Below, in pieces: positions 1-6,069 of a stretch of DNA of 15,979 bases; within the stretch, counting starts at the first letter, position 1, and every line of letters begins with the position of its first letter. The notes under the pieces are model-generated. The model worked only from the letters and a program-made list of their open reading frames with translations. It made no database searches and was not told the DNA's origin. A program made the translations under genes and the position numbers. The stretch comes from Baffinella frigidus (taxonomy: Eukaryota > Cryptophyceae > Cryptomonadales > Baffinellaceae), in NCBI GenBank assembly GCA_026770585.1, contig MU646412.1:322074-338052 (forward strand), in the 5' to 3' direction.

Positions 1-96
1 CCCACCCCCTCACCCGGCACCCTCCAGCTAACCCCTAACCCCCTCACCTGTCACCCTCCAGCCCTCACCAATCCAGTGTTGCATTGCGTCTCGCCG
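1..96. repeat. Dispersed repeat, left-edge copy
   Basis: This C-rich block (CCCACCCCCTCACCC at its start, GCATTGCGTCTCGCCG at its end) recurs in the same orientation at 6255-6343 with a few substitutions and short indels. It has no inverted ends and no convincing reading frame. It may extend left of the window. It is seen directly as a repeat; its nature is unknown. Confidence 0.8.
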
Positions 97-208
97 ATTT
101 GTATCAAGGTACGGCTTCTGCGCCCCACCACCCGTCACCCTGCCCCTCTTCTAGGTCCAGTGGTTCAATGCGCCTGGCTGGTTTGTATCACGCGGCACGG
201 GTTCTGCG
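71..208. repeat. Degenerate tandem duplication, about 85-bp period
   Basis: Positions 71-122 and 156-208 are diverged copies. Both run TCCAGTG, then a CAATGCG/CATTGCG core, then TTTGTATCA and finally TTCTGCG. The block overlaps the right part of the left-edge dispersed repeat. The short frames across it are translations of the repeat, not evidence of a gene. Confidence 0.55.
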
Positions 209-895
209 AACGCGGAACCCGCCGGCATGTTGCCTGCACCCTCACCAACCGTCTCATCCGGGAGCAGAAAATGGCCTATCAAGCTGGATCCTGCCCTAAT
301 TAAATTTACTTATGGCCCTAATTGATCTTCTTCCAACTCCTATGAACACATAGGGATGCATTTTCTTCCACATTAAACATGCCCCCGGATGACGTCCCTG
401 CACTGATCCCTGGCATGAGAGGTTCACACACGAATCCCTGCCGCTGCAAGGTTGCTGCCCCCCAACACACGTCTCTGCACACACCCTCATCCGTCTCTGC
501 GCCCCCACCACCCGTCTCTGCACCCTCATCCGTCTCTGCACCCCCAACACCCGTCTCGGCACACACCCTCATCCGTCTCTGCACCCCCAACACCCGACAC
601 CCACGAGCCCTGCCGTGTGAAAGGTTTCATCCTGTGCACAGGATGAAACCTGAAACCTGTGCGGCCCCTCGCTCCTGCACATACCCGCGAAAGCCTCAGT
701 GTGCTTTCTGCTGATTCATCAGGAGCGAAGGGTGAAGCATTATTTCAAGGTGTGGTCCTTCCGGATGTGTGCCAAGGCAAGGGGTTCGCATATTGTGAGA
801 CTTGAATGTTTTGGGATGCGCTTTTCAGAGTGGGCCCGAAACGAGCATTTCACACTTTTTCGAGGATTAAAGCCGTGGTGCGGCATGACTGGGTG
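209..895. other. Gene-poor stretch with pyrimidine-rich minisatellite
   Basis: No supported gene. From about 463 to 600 the sequence is a degenerate minisatellite built from a CCGTCTCTGCACCC-like unit alternating with CACACCCTCAT and CCCCAACAC blocks. It gives open frames of Pro/Ser/Thr-rich peptide on + and Arg/Gly/Val-rich peptide on -, which are compositional artefacts. From 652 to 895 I see only unremarkable unique sequence. Confidence 0.55.
622..651. repeat. Perfect 30-bp palindrome
   Basis: Fifteen bases (AGGTTTCATCCTGTG) are followed immediately by their exact reverse complement, with no spacer. The next bases, GAAACCTGTG, repeat part of the arm again. It stands alone and lacks the terminal motifs of the foldback families in the window. 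It could be a cruciform, a symmetric protein-binding site or the relic of a small inverted duplication. Confidence 0.85.
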
Positions 896-1107
896 AACCC
901 TAAACCCAAAACCTGAACCCTGAACTCTCAACCCTACACCCTACACCCTACACCCTAAACCCTAAACCTTGAAACCGAAACCCTAAACCCTAAACCCTAA
1001 ACCCTAAACCCTAAACCCTGAACCCCAAACCCTAAACCCCAAACCCTAAACCCTAAACCCTAAACCCTAAACCCTAAACCCTAAACCCTAAACCCTCATC
1101 CCTAACC
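896..1107 (+). repeat. Interstitial telomere-like array (CCCTAAA)n
   Basis: A run of CCCTAAA heptamers with variants CCCTGAA, CCCTACA and CCCCAAA. The centre (about 980-1095) is nearly pure and the left flank is degenerate. The unit is the plant/green-alga/dinoflagellate-type telomere repeat. Because sequence continues on both sides, this is an internal tract, not a chromosome end. The C-rich strand is on +, as in the array at 11717 and opposite to that at 9561. Confidence 0.93.
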
Positions 1108-1225
1108 GTGCAGGGCCGGCTCGTCGGCGGGCGTGGTTGGGGGGGGCGCGGGGGAGGCGGGAGAGCCTGCGGAGGCGGCCGCACGGAGGTGCTCCCCTCT
1201 CGACACCTACCCTGCAGGGGTGACT

Positions 1226-1317
1226 CGAAAGGACACGCACCGCCGTAGGGTCCTACAGTAGGGCTAGTCCCTAGGAGGAAAGGAGCACCCTGGGGGGTGT
1301 GCGTGCCCTTAATTTCG
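1226..1317. mobile_element. Degenerate foldback element with family A-like core
   Basis: Imperfect inverted arms, CGAAAGGACACGCACC on the left and GGTGTGCGTGCC...TTTCG on the right, enclose GTAGGGTCCTACAGTAGG and CCCTAGG. These resemble the core of the family A and B elements. The ends lack the TACAGGGG terminus, so this is either an old copy or a related family. Confidence 0.5.
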
Positions 1318-1486
1318 GGGAACTCCTGTAGCTCAATCCCGTGTGTGAACGTTGCTGCACTTGATGAGTGCCGGATCAACTTCGAATCTGCAGTCCAGCC
1401 AACCTCTCTCTCTGCGCCACGACTGGGTACACGCTGCCGAGGCACGACTGGGTAAACGCTGGCGCTCAAAAGAGGCAGGCGAAAGA

Positions 1487-1519
1487 CAACGTGCGTGTAT
1501 CACGGACCAAAACCAACAT
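1487..1519 (+). repeat. Diverged copy of the VYHG-motif repeat
   Basis: The GTGTATCACGGACCAAAACC segment matches the near-identical repeats at 8304-8376 and 9086-9158 and a diverged copy at 8631-8659. In the same frame it reads VYHGPKPT, against VYHGSKPT in the later copies. This suggests a fragment of a repeated, formerly coding sequence. It lies directly upstream of the acceptor/exon tandem array. Confidence 0.5.
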
Positions 1520-1525
1520 GGTCAC

Positions 1526-1790
1526 CATGCACCCCCCTTCGTGACTTTCTTGCAAGCCTCAGACCTCACCACGATTTCTTCCCCACAGGTCGGGCAAGCG
1601 GCCATGCACCCCCCTTTGTGAATTTCTTGCAAGACTTCAGACCTCACCACCATTTCCTCCCCGCAGGTCGGGCAAACGGACGCGGCCGCGCGAGCGCCGG
1701 CCAACCATGTACCCCCCTTCGTGAATTTCTTGCAAGACTGAGACCTAACCGCCATTTCTTCCCCGCAGGCCGGGCAAGCGGACTCGGGTG
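1526..1790 (+). repeat. Tandem copies of an intron-end/exon-start block
   Basis: Three tandem copies begin at 1526, 1603 and 1706. Each runs CATG(C/T)ACCCCCC, then TTTCTTGCAAG, then a pyrimidine tract ending in CAG, then (G/C)CGGGCAA. A fourth copy (about 1909-2000) leads into the open exon at 1949. In all four, the pyrimidine tract plus CAG has the form of a eukaryotic 3' splice site. The second and fourth copies continue into the GC-rich exon start. The third skips most of it and jumps to GACTCGGGTG, a sequence that otherwise lies at 2040 in the exon. Confidence 0.75.
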
Positions 1791-1795
1791 AATTT

Positions 1796-1908
1796 TCCAC
1801 TGTTACTTATTAAGTTAACAGAGGTTCCACTTTTGCTTTGAGACGTTCCACTCTCGACTTTTGTCTCGGTGGGCCGCGCTCTGAACGGCAGTCGAGAAGC
1901 AAGAGGAA
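1796..1908. mobile_element. Dispersed repeat of about 110 bp, copy 1
   Basis: Matches the reverse complement of 14130-14234 over nearly its whole length, including GTTAACAGAGGTTCCACTTT and CAGTCGAGAAGCAAGAGG. It sits between the third and fourth copies of the acceptor/exon array, as if inserted there. It has no clear terminal inverted repeats or target duplication, so it could be a SINE-like or truncated element. Confidence 0.7.
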
Positions 1909-1948
1909 CTCGCAAGACTCAGACCTACCCACCATTTCTTCCCCGCAG

Positions 1949-2129
1949 GTCGGGCAAACGGACGCGGCCGCGCGAGCGCCGGCCAACACCCAAGGCCGCG
2001 CCGCGCGAGGAGGCTGGGAGGGCTCCTCCTGCCTCTGCTGACTCGGGTGGGGAGCCTTCTGGTCCTGCTGCCTCGGGCGGGGAGCGGGCTGCCCCCCCGG
2101 GGGAGGAGGGTGCTCCGCAGGAGGCGTAG
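1949..2129 (+). CDS. Putative C-terminal exon, Pro/Gly/Glu/Ala-rich protein
   Basis: Not recognised as a known family. The proposed acceptor is the pyrimidine tract ending in CAG at 1946-1948. The exon then reads in phase from 1950 (SGKRTRPRERRPTPKAAP...) for 59 residues to TAG at 2127-2129. It starts strongly basic (residues 1-18) and becomes a low-complexity Gly/Pro/Ala/Glu tail ending GAPQEA. Such composition fits a disordered tail, possibly of a nuclear protein, but this is inference. The acceptor and exon start are present upstream in tandem copies, and the sequence around the stop codon is itself repeated at 2194 and 2246. No upstream exons of the same gene were identified. The frame could also be a by-product of GC-rich repeat DNA. 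Confidence 0.4.
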
Positions 2130-2277
2130 AGGGGTTCTGCCCCGTGTAAGGACGTCTTCGTCGCGCACCACGGACAAGGGACGCGCGGCTTCTGTGCTCC
2201 GCAAGAGGCCTAGAAAGGGACTCCCCCGTGTAAGGACTTGTGGTTGCCTGGAAAGGGACTTCCCCGTGTAAGGACTC
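2110..2277 (+). repeat. Tandem repeat spanning the putative stop codon
   Basis: A block GTGCTCCGCA(G/A)GAGG...CCCGTGTAAGGAC occurs at 2110-2153 and 2194-2237 (period 84). A shorter third copy, GGGACTTCCCCGTGTAAGGA, ends at about 2277. The first copy contains the TAG that ends the upstream exon-like frame, so the exon's 3' end has been amplified. Confidence 0.75.
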
Positions 2278-2332
2278 CTATGCTGGGGGAGACGTGAGGG
2301 GGGGAGCCTGAGTGGGCGAGCCTGGGATGGCG

Positions 2333-2455
2333 TACAGGGGTACCTCGCTCATAAGAAACGGCCCCCCCCCCCTAGGACCACCATAGGACCCTAGGCATGG
2401 TCCTACTGTAGGGTCATAGGGGGGGGGGGGGTGTTTTGAGCGAGGTACCCCTGTA
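2333..2455. mobile_element. Family A foldback element, copy A1
   Basis: Ends with TACAGGGGTACCTCGCTCAT on the left and its near-exact complement on the right. The right arm has lost a few bases next to a long G run. The core contains C-rich and G-rich tracts around CCTAGGACCACC and GGTCCTACTGTAGGGTC. No coding capacity. Flanks are GGCG-TA on the left and TA-GGCG on the right, consistent with a TA duplication; the matching GGCG may be chance. Confidence 0.9.
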
Positions 2456-2508
2456 GGCGATGTAGTTCGGGAGTTCTTAAGAAGACAGTCCTTTATTGAT
2501 AACAACAC

Positions 2509-2920
2509 AAAGGTGTCTGCCTACTGTAGGGGTTTAGCTAGGGAGAGGGGGAAGCGGTGTTGAACACGCGAAGCACCCCTGTAGAGAGGGATCTGGGCAG
2601 AAGACACCAGAACTTGAGAACACAGACCGGATTTGGGCCCCCAGTTTTCTTGATTTAGTACCAGCGAGTTAACTAAATCTTGCGTCGAGTCCACCCTCTG
2701 GTACTATTTTAAGAAGACGGACACCGACCGATGTCGGAGCACCCGTGTTCTTGAAGCCCAGATGCCCCTGTAGAGAGGTGATTCGGCAGCGTCACTGCAC
2801 ACCACGGGGGAGTACCAACCCCAGGTGTCTGCCTACTGTAGCTTCCTAGGGGGGGGGAGAGAGGCGCTGTGTCTTACAGTTGAGATATCCCTGTCGAGAG
2901 GAGATTCGGCATCGTCACGC
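2509..2920. repeat. Degenerate direct duplication
   Basis: The block beginning GGTGTCTGCCTACTGTAG occurs at about 2511 and 2823. Each is followed by a G-rich stretch and then CCCTGTAGAGAGG or CCCTGTCGAGAGG and GATTCGGCA or similar. A partial third occurrence of CCCCTGTAGAGAGG lies at about 2764. Between them, 2652-2706 can fold through TAGTACCAG/CTGGTACTA. No gene is supported. Confidence 0.55.
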
Positions 2921-2947
2921 CAAACTGGAGTGCATTGCCTCACACCA

Positions 2948-2987
2948 GAAAAGTGCGTCGATCAACGCACTTTTCAACGCACTTTTC
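2948..2987. repeat. Hairpin GAAAAGTGCGT with an extra right arm
   Basis: GAAAAGTGCGT (2948-2958) pairs with ACGCACTTTTC (2965-2975) across a 6-base loop. The right arm is immediately repeated (ACGCACTTTTC, 2977-2987), so either copy could pair. It shares the GAAAAGTGCGT word with the repeats at 8304 and 9086. Confidence 0.7.
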
Positions 2988-3013
2988 TTACAAAACTCAG
3001 TCAGGTGCGTGAA

Positions 3014-3045
3014 GCCAACATGTCAGGCCTGTTGGACATGTTGGC
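3014..3045. repeat. Hairpin GCCAACATGTC
   Basis: GCCAACATGTC (3014-3024) and GACATGTTGGC (3035-3045) are exact inverted copies with a 10-base loop. Another GACATGTTGG follows at about 3073. Between them is the symmetric word CCCCGGATATCCGGGG, which also occurs at about 6235 and 6354. Confidence 0.7.
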
Positions 3046-3108
3046 TCCCCCGGATATCCGGGGATGGCCGCCTGACATGTTGGTTTGCCGCGCCTGACGA
3101 GACAAACA

Positions 3109-3297
3109 TGAGCGAGGTACAGGGGTACCTCGCTCATAAGAAACCGAACCCCCCTAGGACCCTACAGTAGGCCTACGCTTAGGGCCCTATGGTGGTCCTA
3201 GGGGGGGCGGCGGTTTCTTATGAGCGAGGTACCCCTGTACCCACCATAGGGCCCTAGGCATAGGCCTACTGTAGTCCTTACGTGGGTACCTCGCTCA
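3109..3297. mobile_element. Foldback host element split by family A copy A2
   Basis: If 3118-3239 is removed leaving one TA, the outer sequence becomes a hairpin with perfect 16-bp arms. The left arm is TGAGCGAGGTACCCAC (3109-3117, TA, 3240-3244). The right arm is GTGGGTACCTCGCTCA (3282-3297). The interior holds CATAGGGCCCTAGGC. The arms are family A sequence arranged inside out. Confidence 0.75.
3118..3239. mobile_element. Family A foldback element, copy A2
   Basis: Complete copy with full TACAGGGG/CCCCTGTA ends. It is inserted at the TA of a GGTACC word in the hairpin arm at 3109-3297 and flanked by TA on both sides. The core runs CCTAGGACCCTACAGTAGGC ... CCCTATGGTGGTCCTAGG. Confidence 0.92.
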
Positions 3298-3320
3298 CAA
3301 GAAAGTGGCCGCCCTCCACT

Positions 3321-3445
3321 TACAGGGGTACCTCGCTCATAAGAAACCGCCCCCCCCCTAGCTAGGACCCCCCTAGGACCCTAGGCATGGTCCTACTGTA
3401 GGGTCCTAGGGGGAGGCGGTTTCTTATGAGCGAGGTACCCCTGTA
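3321..3445. mobile_element. Family A foldback element, copy A3
   Basis: Complete copy with matching 27-bp arms (TACAGGGGTACC... to ...GGTACCCCTGTA) flanked by CCACT-TA and TA-ACCAG. The core carries a local duplication of CTAGGACCC. Opposite core orientation to A2. No open frame of its own. Confidence 0.92.
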
Positions 3446-3569
3446 ACCAGCGCTCGTCGCATGCATCCCATCTGTTCACGCAAGCTCCAGTTTTGTATTG
3501 AGGTTGAACCCTCTAGAGGGTGACCTCGCTCATAAGGAGGCGCAACCCTCTAGGACCAGTAGGTACAGG

Positions 3570-3690
3570 TACAGGGGTACCCCGATTACAAGAAAACGTC
3601 ACCCCCCTAGGACGACCATAGGGCCCTAGGCATAGGCCTACCGTAGGGTCCTACGGGGAGGCGTTTTCTTGTAATCGAGGTACCCCTGTA
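3570..3690. mobile_element. Family A foldback element, subfamily 2, copy A4
   Basis: Keeps the TACAGGGGTACC terminus, but the next arm segment is CGATTACAAGAAAACG instead of CGCTCATAAGAAACCG. The core is CCTAGGACGACCATAGGGCC. Its only close relative here is A5, which matches it in inverted orientation at about 97% by eye. TA flanks both ends. Confidence 0.92.
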
Positions 3691-3763
3691 CAGCTGTATG
3701 GCAGTACGTGTCCTGAATTTCGAGTAGCCTCTGTACTAACGTTTGCAGAGGAAGCCCTCTCGG

Positions 3764-4048
3764 TACAGGGGTACAGGGGTACCTCGATTACAAGAAAACG
3801 CCTCCCCCTAGGACCCTACAGTAGGCCTATGCCTAGGGCCCTATGGTCGTCCTAGGGGGGTGACGTTTTCTTGTAATCGAGGTACCCCTGTACCTCACTC
3901 ATAAGAAACCAATACAACCAACCCCCCCTAGGACCCTACAGGAGGCCTATGCCTAGGGCCCTATGGTGGTCCTAGGGGGGTGGGCGTTTCTTAAGAGCGA
4001 GGTATCCCTAGGGGGGTGGGCGTTTCTTATGAGCGAGGTACCCCTGTA
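3764..4048. mobile_element. Family A foldback element, copy A6, interrupted by A5
   Basis: The left end TACAGGGG lies at 3764-3771. The element is broken at the next TA by A5 (3772-3892) and resumes as CCTCACTCATAAGAAACC at 3893. The right end CCCCTGTA is at 4048. An internal direct duplication (about 3971-4003 and 4007-4039) repeats CCTAGGGGGGTGGGCGTTTC plus the GAGCGAGGTA arm piece. Confidence 0.85.
3772..3892. mobile_element. Family A foldback element, subfamily 2, copy A5
   Basis: Complete subfamily 2 copy nested in the left arm of A6. Removing 3774-3892 restores a canonical family A end (TACAGGGG-TA-CCTCACTCATAAG), so the inserted unit runs CAGGGG...CCCCTG and TA is the duplicated target. 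This fits Tc1/mariner-type TA targeting, though no transposase is present to confirm the class. Confidence 0.93.
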
Positions 4049-4097
4049 GTACGCCTCCCTGAATTCGAACGACTGCTGGAGAGGACGTCATTCGGGC

Positions 4098-4219
4098 TAC
4101 AGGGGTACCTCGCTCATAAGAAACCGCCCCCCCCCTAGGACCACCATAGGACCCTAGGCATGGTCCTACTGTAGGGTCCTAGGGGGGGGGCGGTTTCTTA
4201 TGAGCGAGGTACCCCTGTA
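4098..4219. mobile_element. Family A foldback element, copy A7
   Basis: Complete 122-bp copy, nearly a perfect palindrome outside a short asymmetric core (CCACCATAGGACCCTAGGCA). It is flanked by GGGC-TA and TA-GGGG and is the last of the dense 2333-4219 cluster. The left arm's run of C and right arm's run of G pair with each other. Confidence 0.93.
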
Positions 4220-4292
4220 GGGGTCACGGTCGCCCCCGCGCTTGTTCCAGTGCATGGCTAGATGCATTCATTCATTCATCCCGCGCGGCAAT

Positions 4293-4415
4293 TCATTCGG
4301 GCGTGGCAAGCGGCGTCTTGGCAAGAGCCTGTTGGGCGTTGTAGGCATCCTCGCCGTACTTCTTCCAGTAGATTGCGGCGAACGCGGCTGAGAACAGCAC
4401 CACAAACCCGCCTCC
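4293..4415 (-). CDS. Putative terminal exon with one membrane helix
   Basis: On the minus strand a CAG acceptor (4418-4416, after CTCTTGGG) precedes an open exon of 40 residues ending in TGA (4295-4293). Residues 1-16 (GGGFVVLFSAAFAAIY) form a hydrophobic, small-residue-rich segment fit for a transmembrane helix. WKK then follows, a typical basic anchor, and a polar tail (YGEDAYNAQQALAK, ending TPLATPE). The codons are mostly G/C-ending. I read it as the C-terminus of a small membrane protein; the family is not recognised. The 5' part of the gene was not found. Upstream on this strand lie a family B element, a TA microsatellite, a second diverged copy of the exon's first ~25 bases (4714-4741) and hairpin K, so the last intron would be at least several hundred bases and full of repeats. 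Confidence 0.55.
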   Translation of the reverse strand, partial: GGGFVVLFSAAFAAIYWKKYGEDAYNAQQALAKTPLATPE

Positions 4416-4463
4416 CTGCCCAAGAGAGACATTAATACCAAAATATGGATAAATATTTATATA

Positions 4464-4567
4464 TATCCCTTAAGTGACCAACGGGCGAATAATCGCCCGT
4501 GGAAGCCCTAGGCAGGTCCTAGGGCCCTACGGTAGGGCGTATGAGCCTACTGGTCACTTAAGGGATA
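4464..4567. mobile_element. Family B foldback element, copy B1
   Basis: Ends TATCCCTTAAGTGACCA and TGGTCACTTAAGGGATA are exact inverted copies. The core contains a small hairpin CGGGCGA/TCGCCCG, then CCTAGGCAGGTCCTAGGGCC and CTACGGTAGGGCGTATG. It lies inside the putative intron upstream of the minus-strand membrane exon. TA at each end is consistent with TA duplication. Confidence 0.92.
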
Positions 4568-4590
4568 CATATATATATACACATATTTTC

Positions 4591-4592
<2 letters not shown>

Positions 4593-4667
<75 letters not shown>

Positions 4668-4668
4668 G
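4593..4668. repeat. (TA)30 microsatellite followed by (GA)n
   Basis: About 60 bases of uninterrupted TA dinucleotide followed by about 15 bases of GA. It starts close to the right end of family B copy B1 and is itself an inverted repeat. Length is likely polymorphic. The reading frame through it encodes only alternating Tyr and Ile and is an artefact. Confidence 0.97.
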
Positions 4669-4713
4669 GCGAGAGAGATTGACAGTGAGCCCCCCACCGT
4701 GAGACCCGACTCG

Positions 4714-4741
4714 GGAAGAGCAACGCAAACCCGCCTCCCTG
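4714..4741 (-). repeat. Diverged duplicate of the membrane exon's acceptor and start
   Basis: On the minus strand, CAG-GGAGGCGGGTTTG followed by CGTTGCTCTTC matches the exon start at 4415-4391 (GTGGTGCTGTTC) in about 24 of 28 positions. After this the similarity ends. It lies 323 bp upstream of the exon and is again preceded by an intron-like CTCCGCAG. It may be a decoy acceptor, a lost exon copy, or a flanking duplication left by insertion. Confidence 0.65.
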
Positions 4742-4765
4742 CGGAGGTGCGCCCACCCACTTAGC

Positions 4766-4982
4766 AGATTTCCGGGGGATATTTCAAGCCCATTACCCTG
4801 AAATGAACTGCACTTTGTACCAGAATCGTTTAGATGGACACATCATCGAAGGCCCCGGTGGCTGAGCAGGCAGGCCACTTAGCAGCCACCGGGGCCTTGG
4901 ATCATGTTTCCATCTCAACGATTCTGGTACAACTTGCAGCTCATTTCAGGGTAGGGGGCTTGAAATGCCGCCCAGATCTGGG
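4766..4982. mobile_element. Long hairpin K
   Basis: Imperfect inverted arms of about 100 bp. Matching segments include TTCAAGCCC/GGGCTTGAA, CCCTGAAATGA/TCATTTCAGGG, TTGTACCAGAATCGTT/AACGATTCTGGTACAA and the inner perfect stem AAGGCCCCGGTGGCTG (4849-4864) with CAGCCACCGGGGCCTT (4883-4898). Internal mismatches make it an older or looser foldback. No other copy is in this window. A single strand could form a long dsRNA-like stem. Confidence 0.85.
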
Positions 4983-5040
4983 GGGAAAGGGCCCACGGTG
5001 GCTGCTTAGGGGGCCATTCCCCCCTCCGGAATGATGTCAG

Positions 5041-5118
5041 CTAGGCCCGCCTCAGGACTGATAGGCCCGCCTCGGAACTGATAGGCCCGCCTCAGAACTG
5101 ACAGGCCCGCCTCAGGAC
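5041..5118 (+). repeat. Four tandem copies of a 20-bp unit
   Basis: The unit AGGCCCGCCTCAGAACTGAT, slightly varied, is repeated head to tail from 5041; the fourth copy fades into GACACACC. The same core word GGCCCGCCTCAG appears singly inside family F at about 8700 and at about 15450. There are no spacers, so it is not CRISPR-like. Confidence 0.9.
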
Positions 5119-5515
5119 ACACCACTCGTAGTGATACAAAAAGGATCCACGCGTGGACCCCTTAGCGGGCTCACACGTGGGCACCTTTGCCCCTCTCATT
5201 TTTTTCAAACAATGTTAAAAACCAAAATAAATCTATTTGGCCCGCGTGTGACGTGCGAGGAACTGGTCAGGGCTGAAAACGTGGTCACGCGTGAAGGCGT
5301 GTGGCGTTAGTAGGGTGGTCCTAGGCTCATGTGCACACGCCTACGCACGTTGCTACTACACGCCGGGGTGGACCTTTCTTTCCAGGAATGAGAGGATCCA
5401 ACCAGGGACGGGCCCGTCTCGGGCGGGAGAAGAAGTCATTTATGCAGACATTAGACATGAGCCTATTTCGGGGGAAACCTCACGCAAGAGGCTTCCCTTG
5501 TGTGGAATCAAGTAC
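5119..5515. other. Mostly unique sequence with one acceptor-like site
   Basis: No firm gene. A 12-bp palindrome TCCACGCGTGGA lies at about 5147. A good acceptor-like tract (CCTTTCTTTCCAG) ends at 5385 and is followed by GAATGAGAGG. From ATG at 5388 an open frame reads MRGSNQGRARLGREKKSF and continues into hairpin I. Without a second exon or homology I do not call it. A GTAGGGTGGTCCTAGG patch near 5310 is a remnant of a family A-like core. Confidence 0.4.
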
Positions 5516-5716
5516 TGTCGAAATGGGCTCCGCGCGGAAAAAATCGAGGTCAGGTCAGCAACATTTCTCCATTTTTTGCCTTTTTGTGACATCTTATGGG
5601 TGGGAGATGCTATTTTGAGATAAAAACCATGCCTAAGATAGCATAAAAGTCCGTTTTTTGGATTTTTTCCTGATTTCCTCACCTGACCTCGATTCCGCGC
5701 GAAGCCCATTTCGACA
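5516..5716. mobile_element. Foldback element, family I
   Basis: Arms TGTCGAAATGGGCT(C)CGCGCGGA...TCGAGGTCAGGT (from 5516) and ACCTGACCTCGATTCCGCGCGAAGCCCATTTCGACA (5681-5716) are near-exact inverted copies. The left arm has a short A-run insertion. The interior is AT-richer and has no other match in the window. Weak similarity continues outside the arms, so the true ends may be slightly farther out. The frames on both strands here are hairpin shadows. Confidence 0.88.
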
Positions 5717-5819
5717 ATACGGGTATGAAAAGGAACCCCTGTTGGGATCTGCGACTTGCGAGGAAAACAGAAATAGTGAATGCGCCGAGGAAAAAGTTGA
5801 TACCAACTCTGCCGCAATG

Positions 5820-6010
5820 CCACTCGAGAATGCTAGAGGGGCCTATTTACATGTGGGGTTGTAAATATTTGTACCAGGATAAGGTAAAGTGACCTCCTGA
5901 CTGTGCAACCTGAGCAGAGCCACGTGACCATTCAACGAAAGTTGCTACACAAATGCCCTTTTTTTAAAACACATTGGTTTTAAATAGGCCCCTCTAGCAT
6001 TCTCGAGTGG
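5820..6010. mobile_element. Family J foldback element, copy J1
   Basis: Ends CCACTCGAGAATGCTAGAGG and its exact complement (6010 backwards) extend into GGGCCTATTTA. Interior includes GTAAATATTTGTACCAGGAT and CAACGAAAGTTGCTACACAA, both conserved in J2. The flanks read GCAATG on the left and TGCAGT on the right, with no clean target duplication. Confidence 0.92.
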
Positions 6011-6069
6011 TGCAGTCCCCCGCACGAAGGCTCGGTTTCAGCAGACCCTAGATGGAGGTGATGCACACC

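Noticed and set aside
896-1107. True chromosome end
   Set aside because: The array is degenerate at its margins and unique or repeat DNA continues on both sides.
1074-1469. 131-codon minus-strand frame
   Set aside because: Begins in unique sequence but ends in the telomere-like array and crosses a decayed foldback; Pro/Arg-rich composition comes from the GC-rich flank.
2327-2459. GGCG as a 4-bp target duplication of family A
   Set aside because: Only copy A1 shows it. The nested copies A2 and A5 demonstrate TA duplication, so the GGCG match is more likely coincidence.
2333-4219. Possible CRISPR or terminator array
   Set aside because: Repeated hairpins have family-specific ends and TA flanks and include nested insertions, which fits mobile elements.
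4554-4760. Minus-strand frame with long Tyr-Ile run
   Set aside because: Translation of the (TA)30 and (GA)n microsatellite and of family B copy B1.
5041-5118. Possible CRISPR-like repeat
   Set aside because: The 20-bp units are contiguous with no spacers, and the context is eukaryotic.
5440-5823. 127-codon minus-strand frame
   Set aside because: It crosses hairpin I and enters family J; the peptide contains the arm translated twice.
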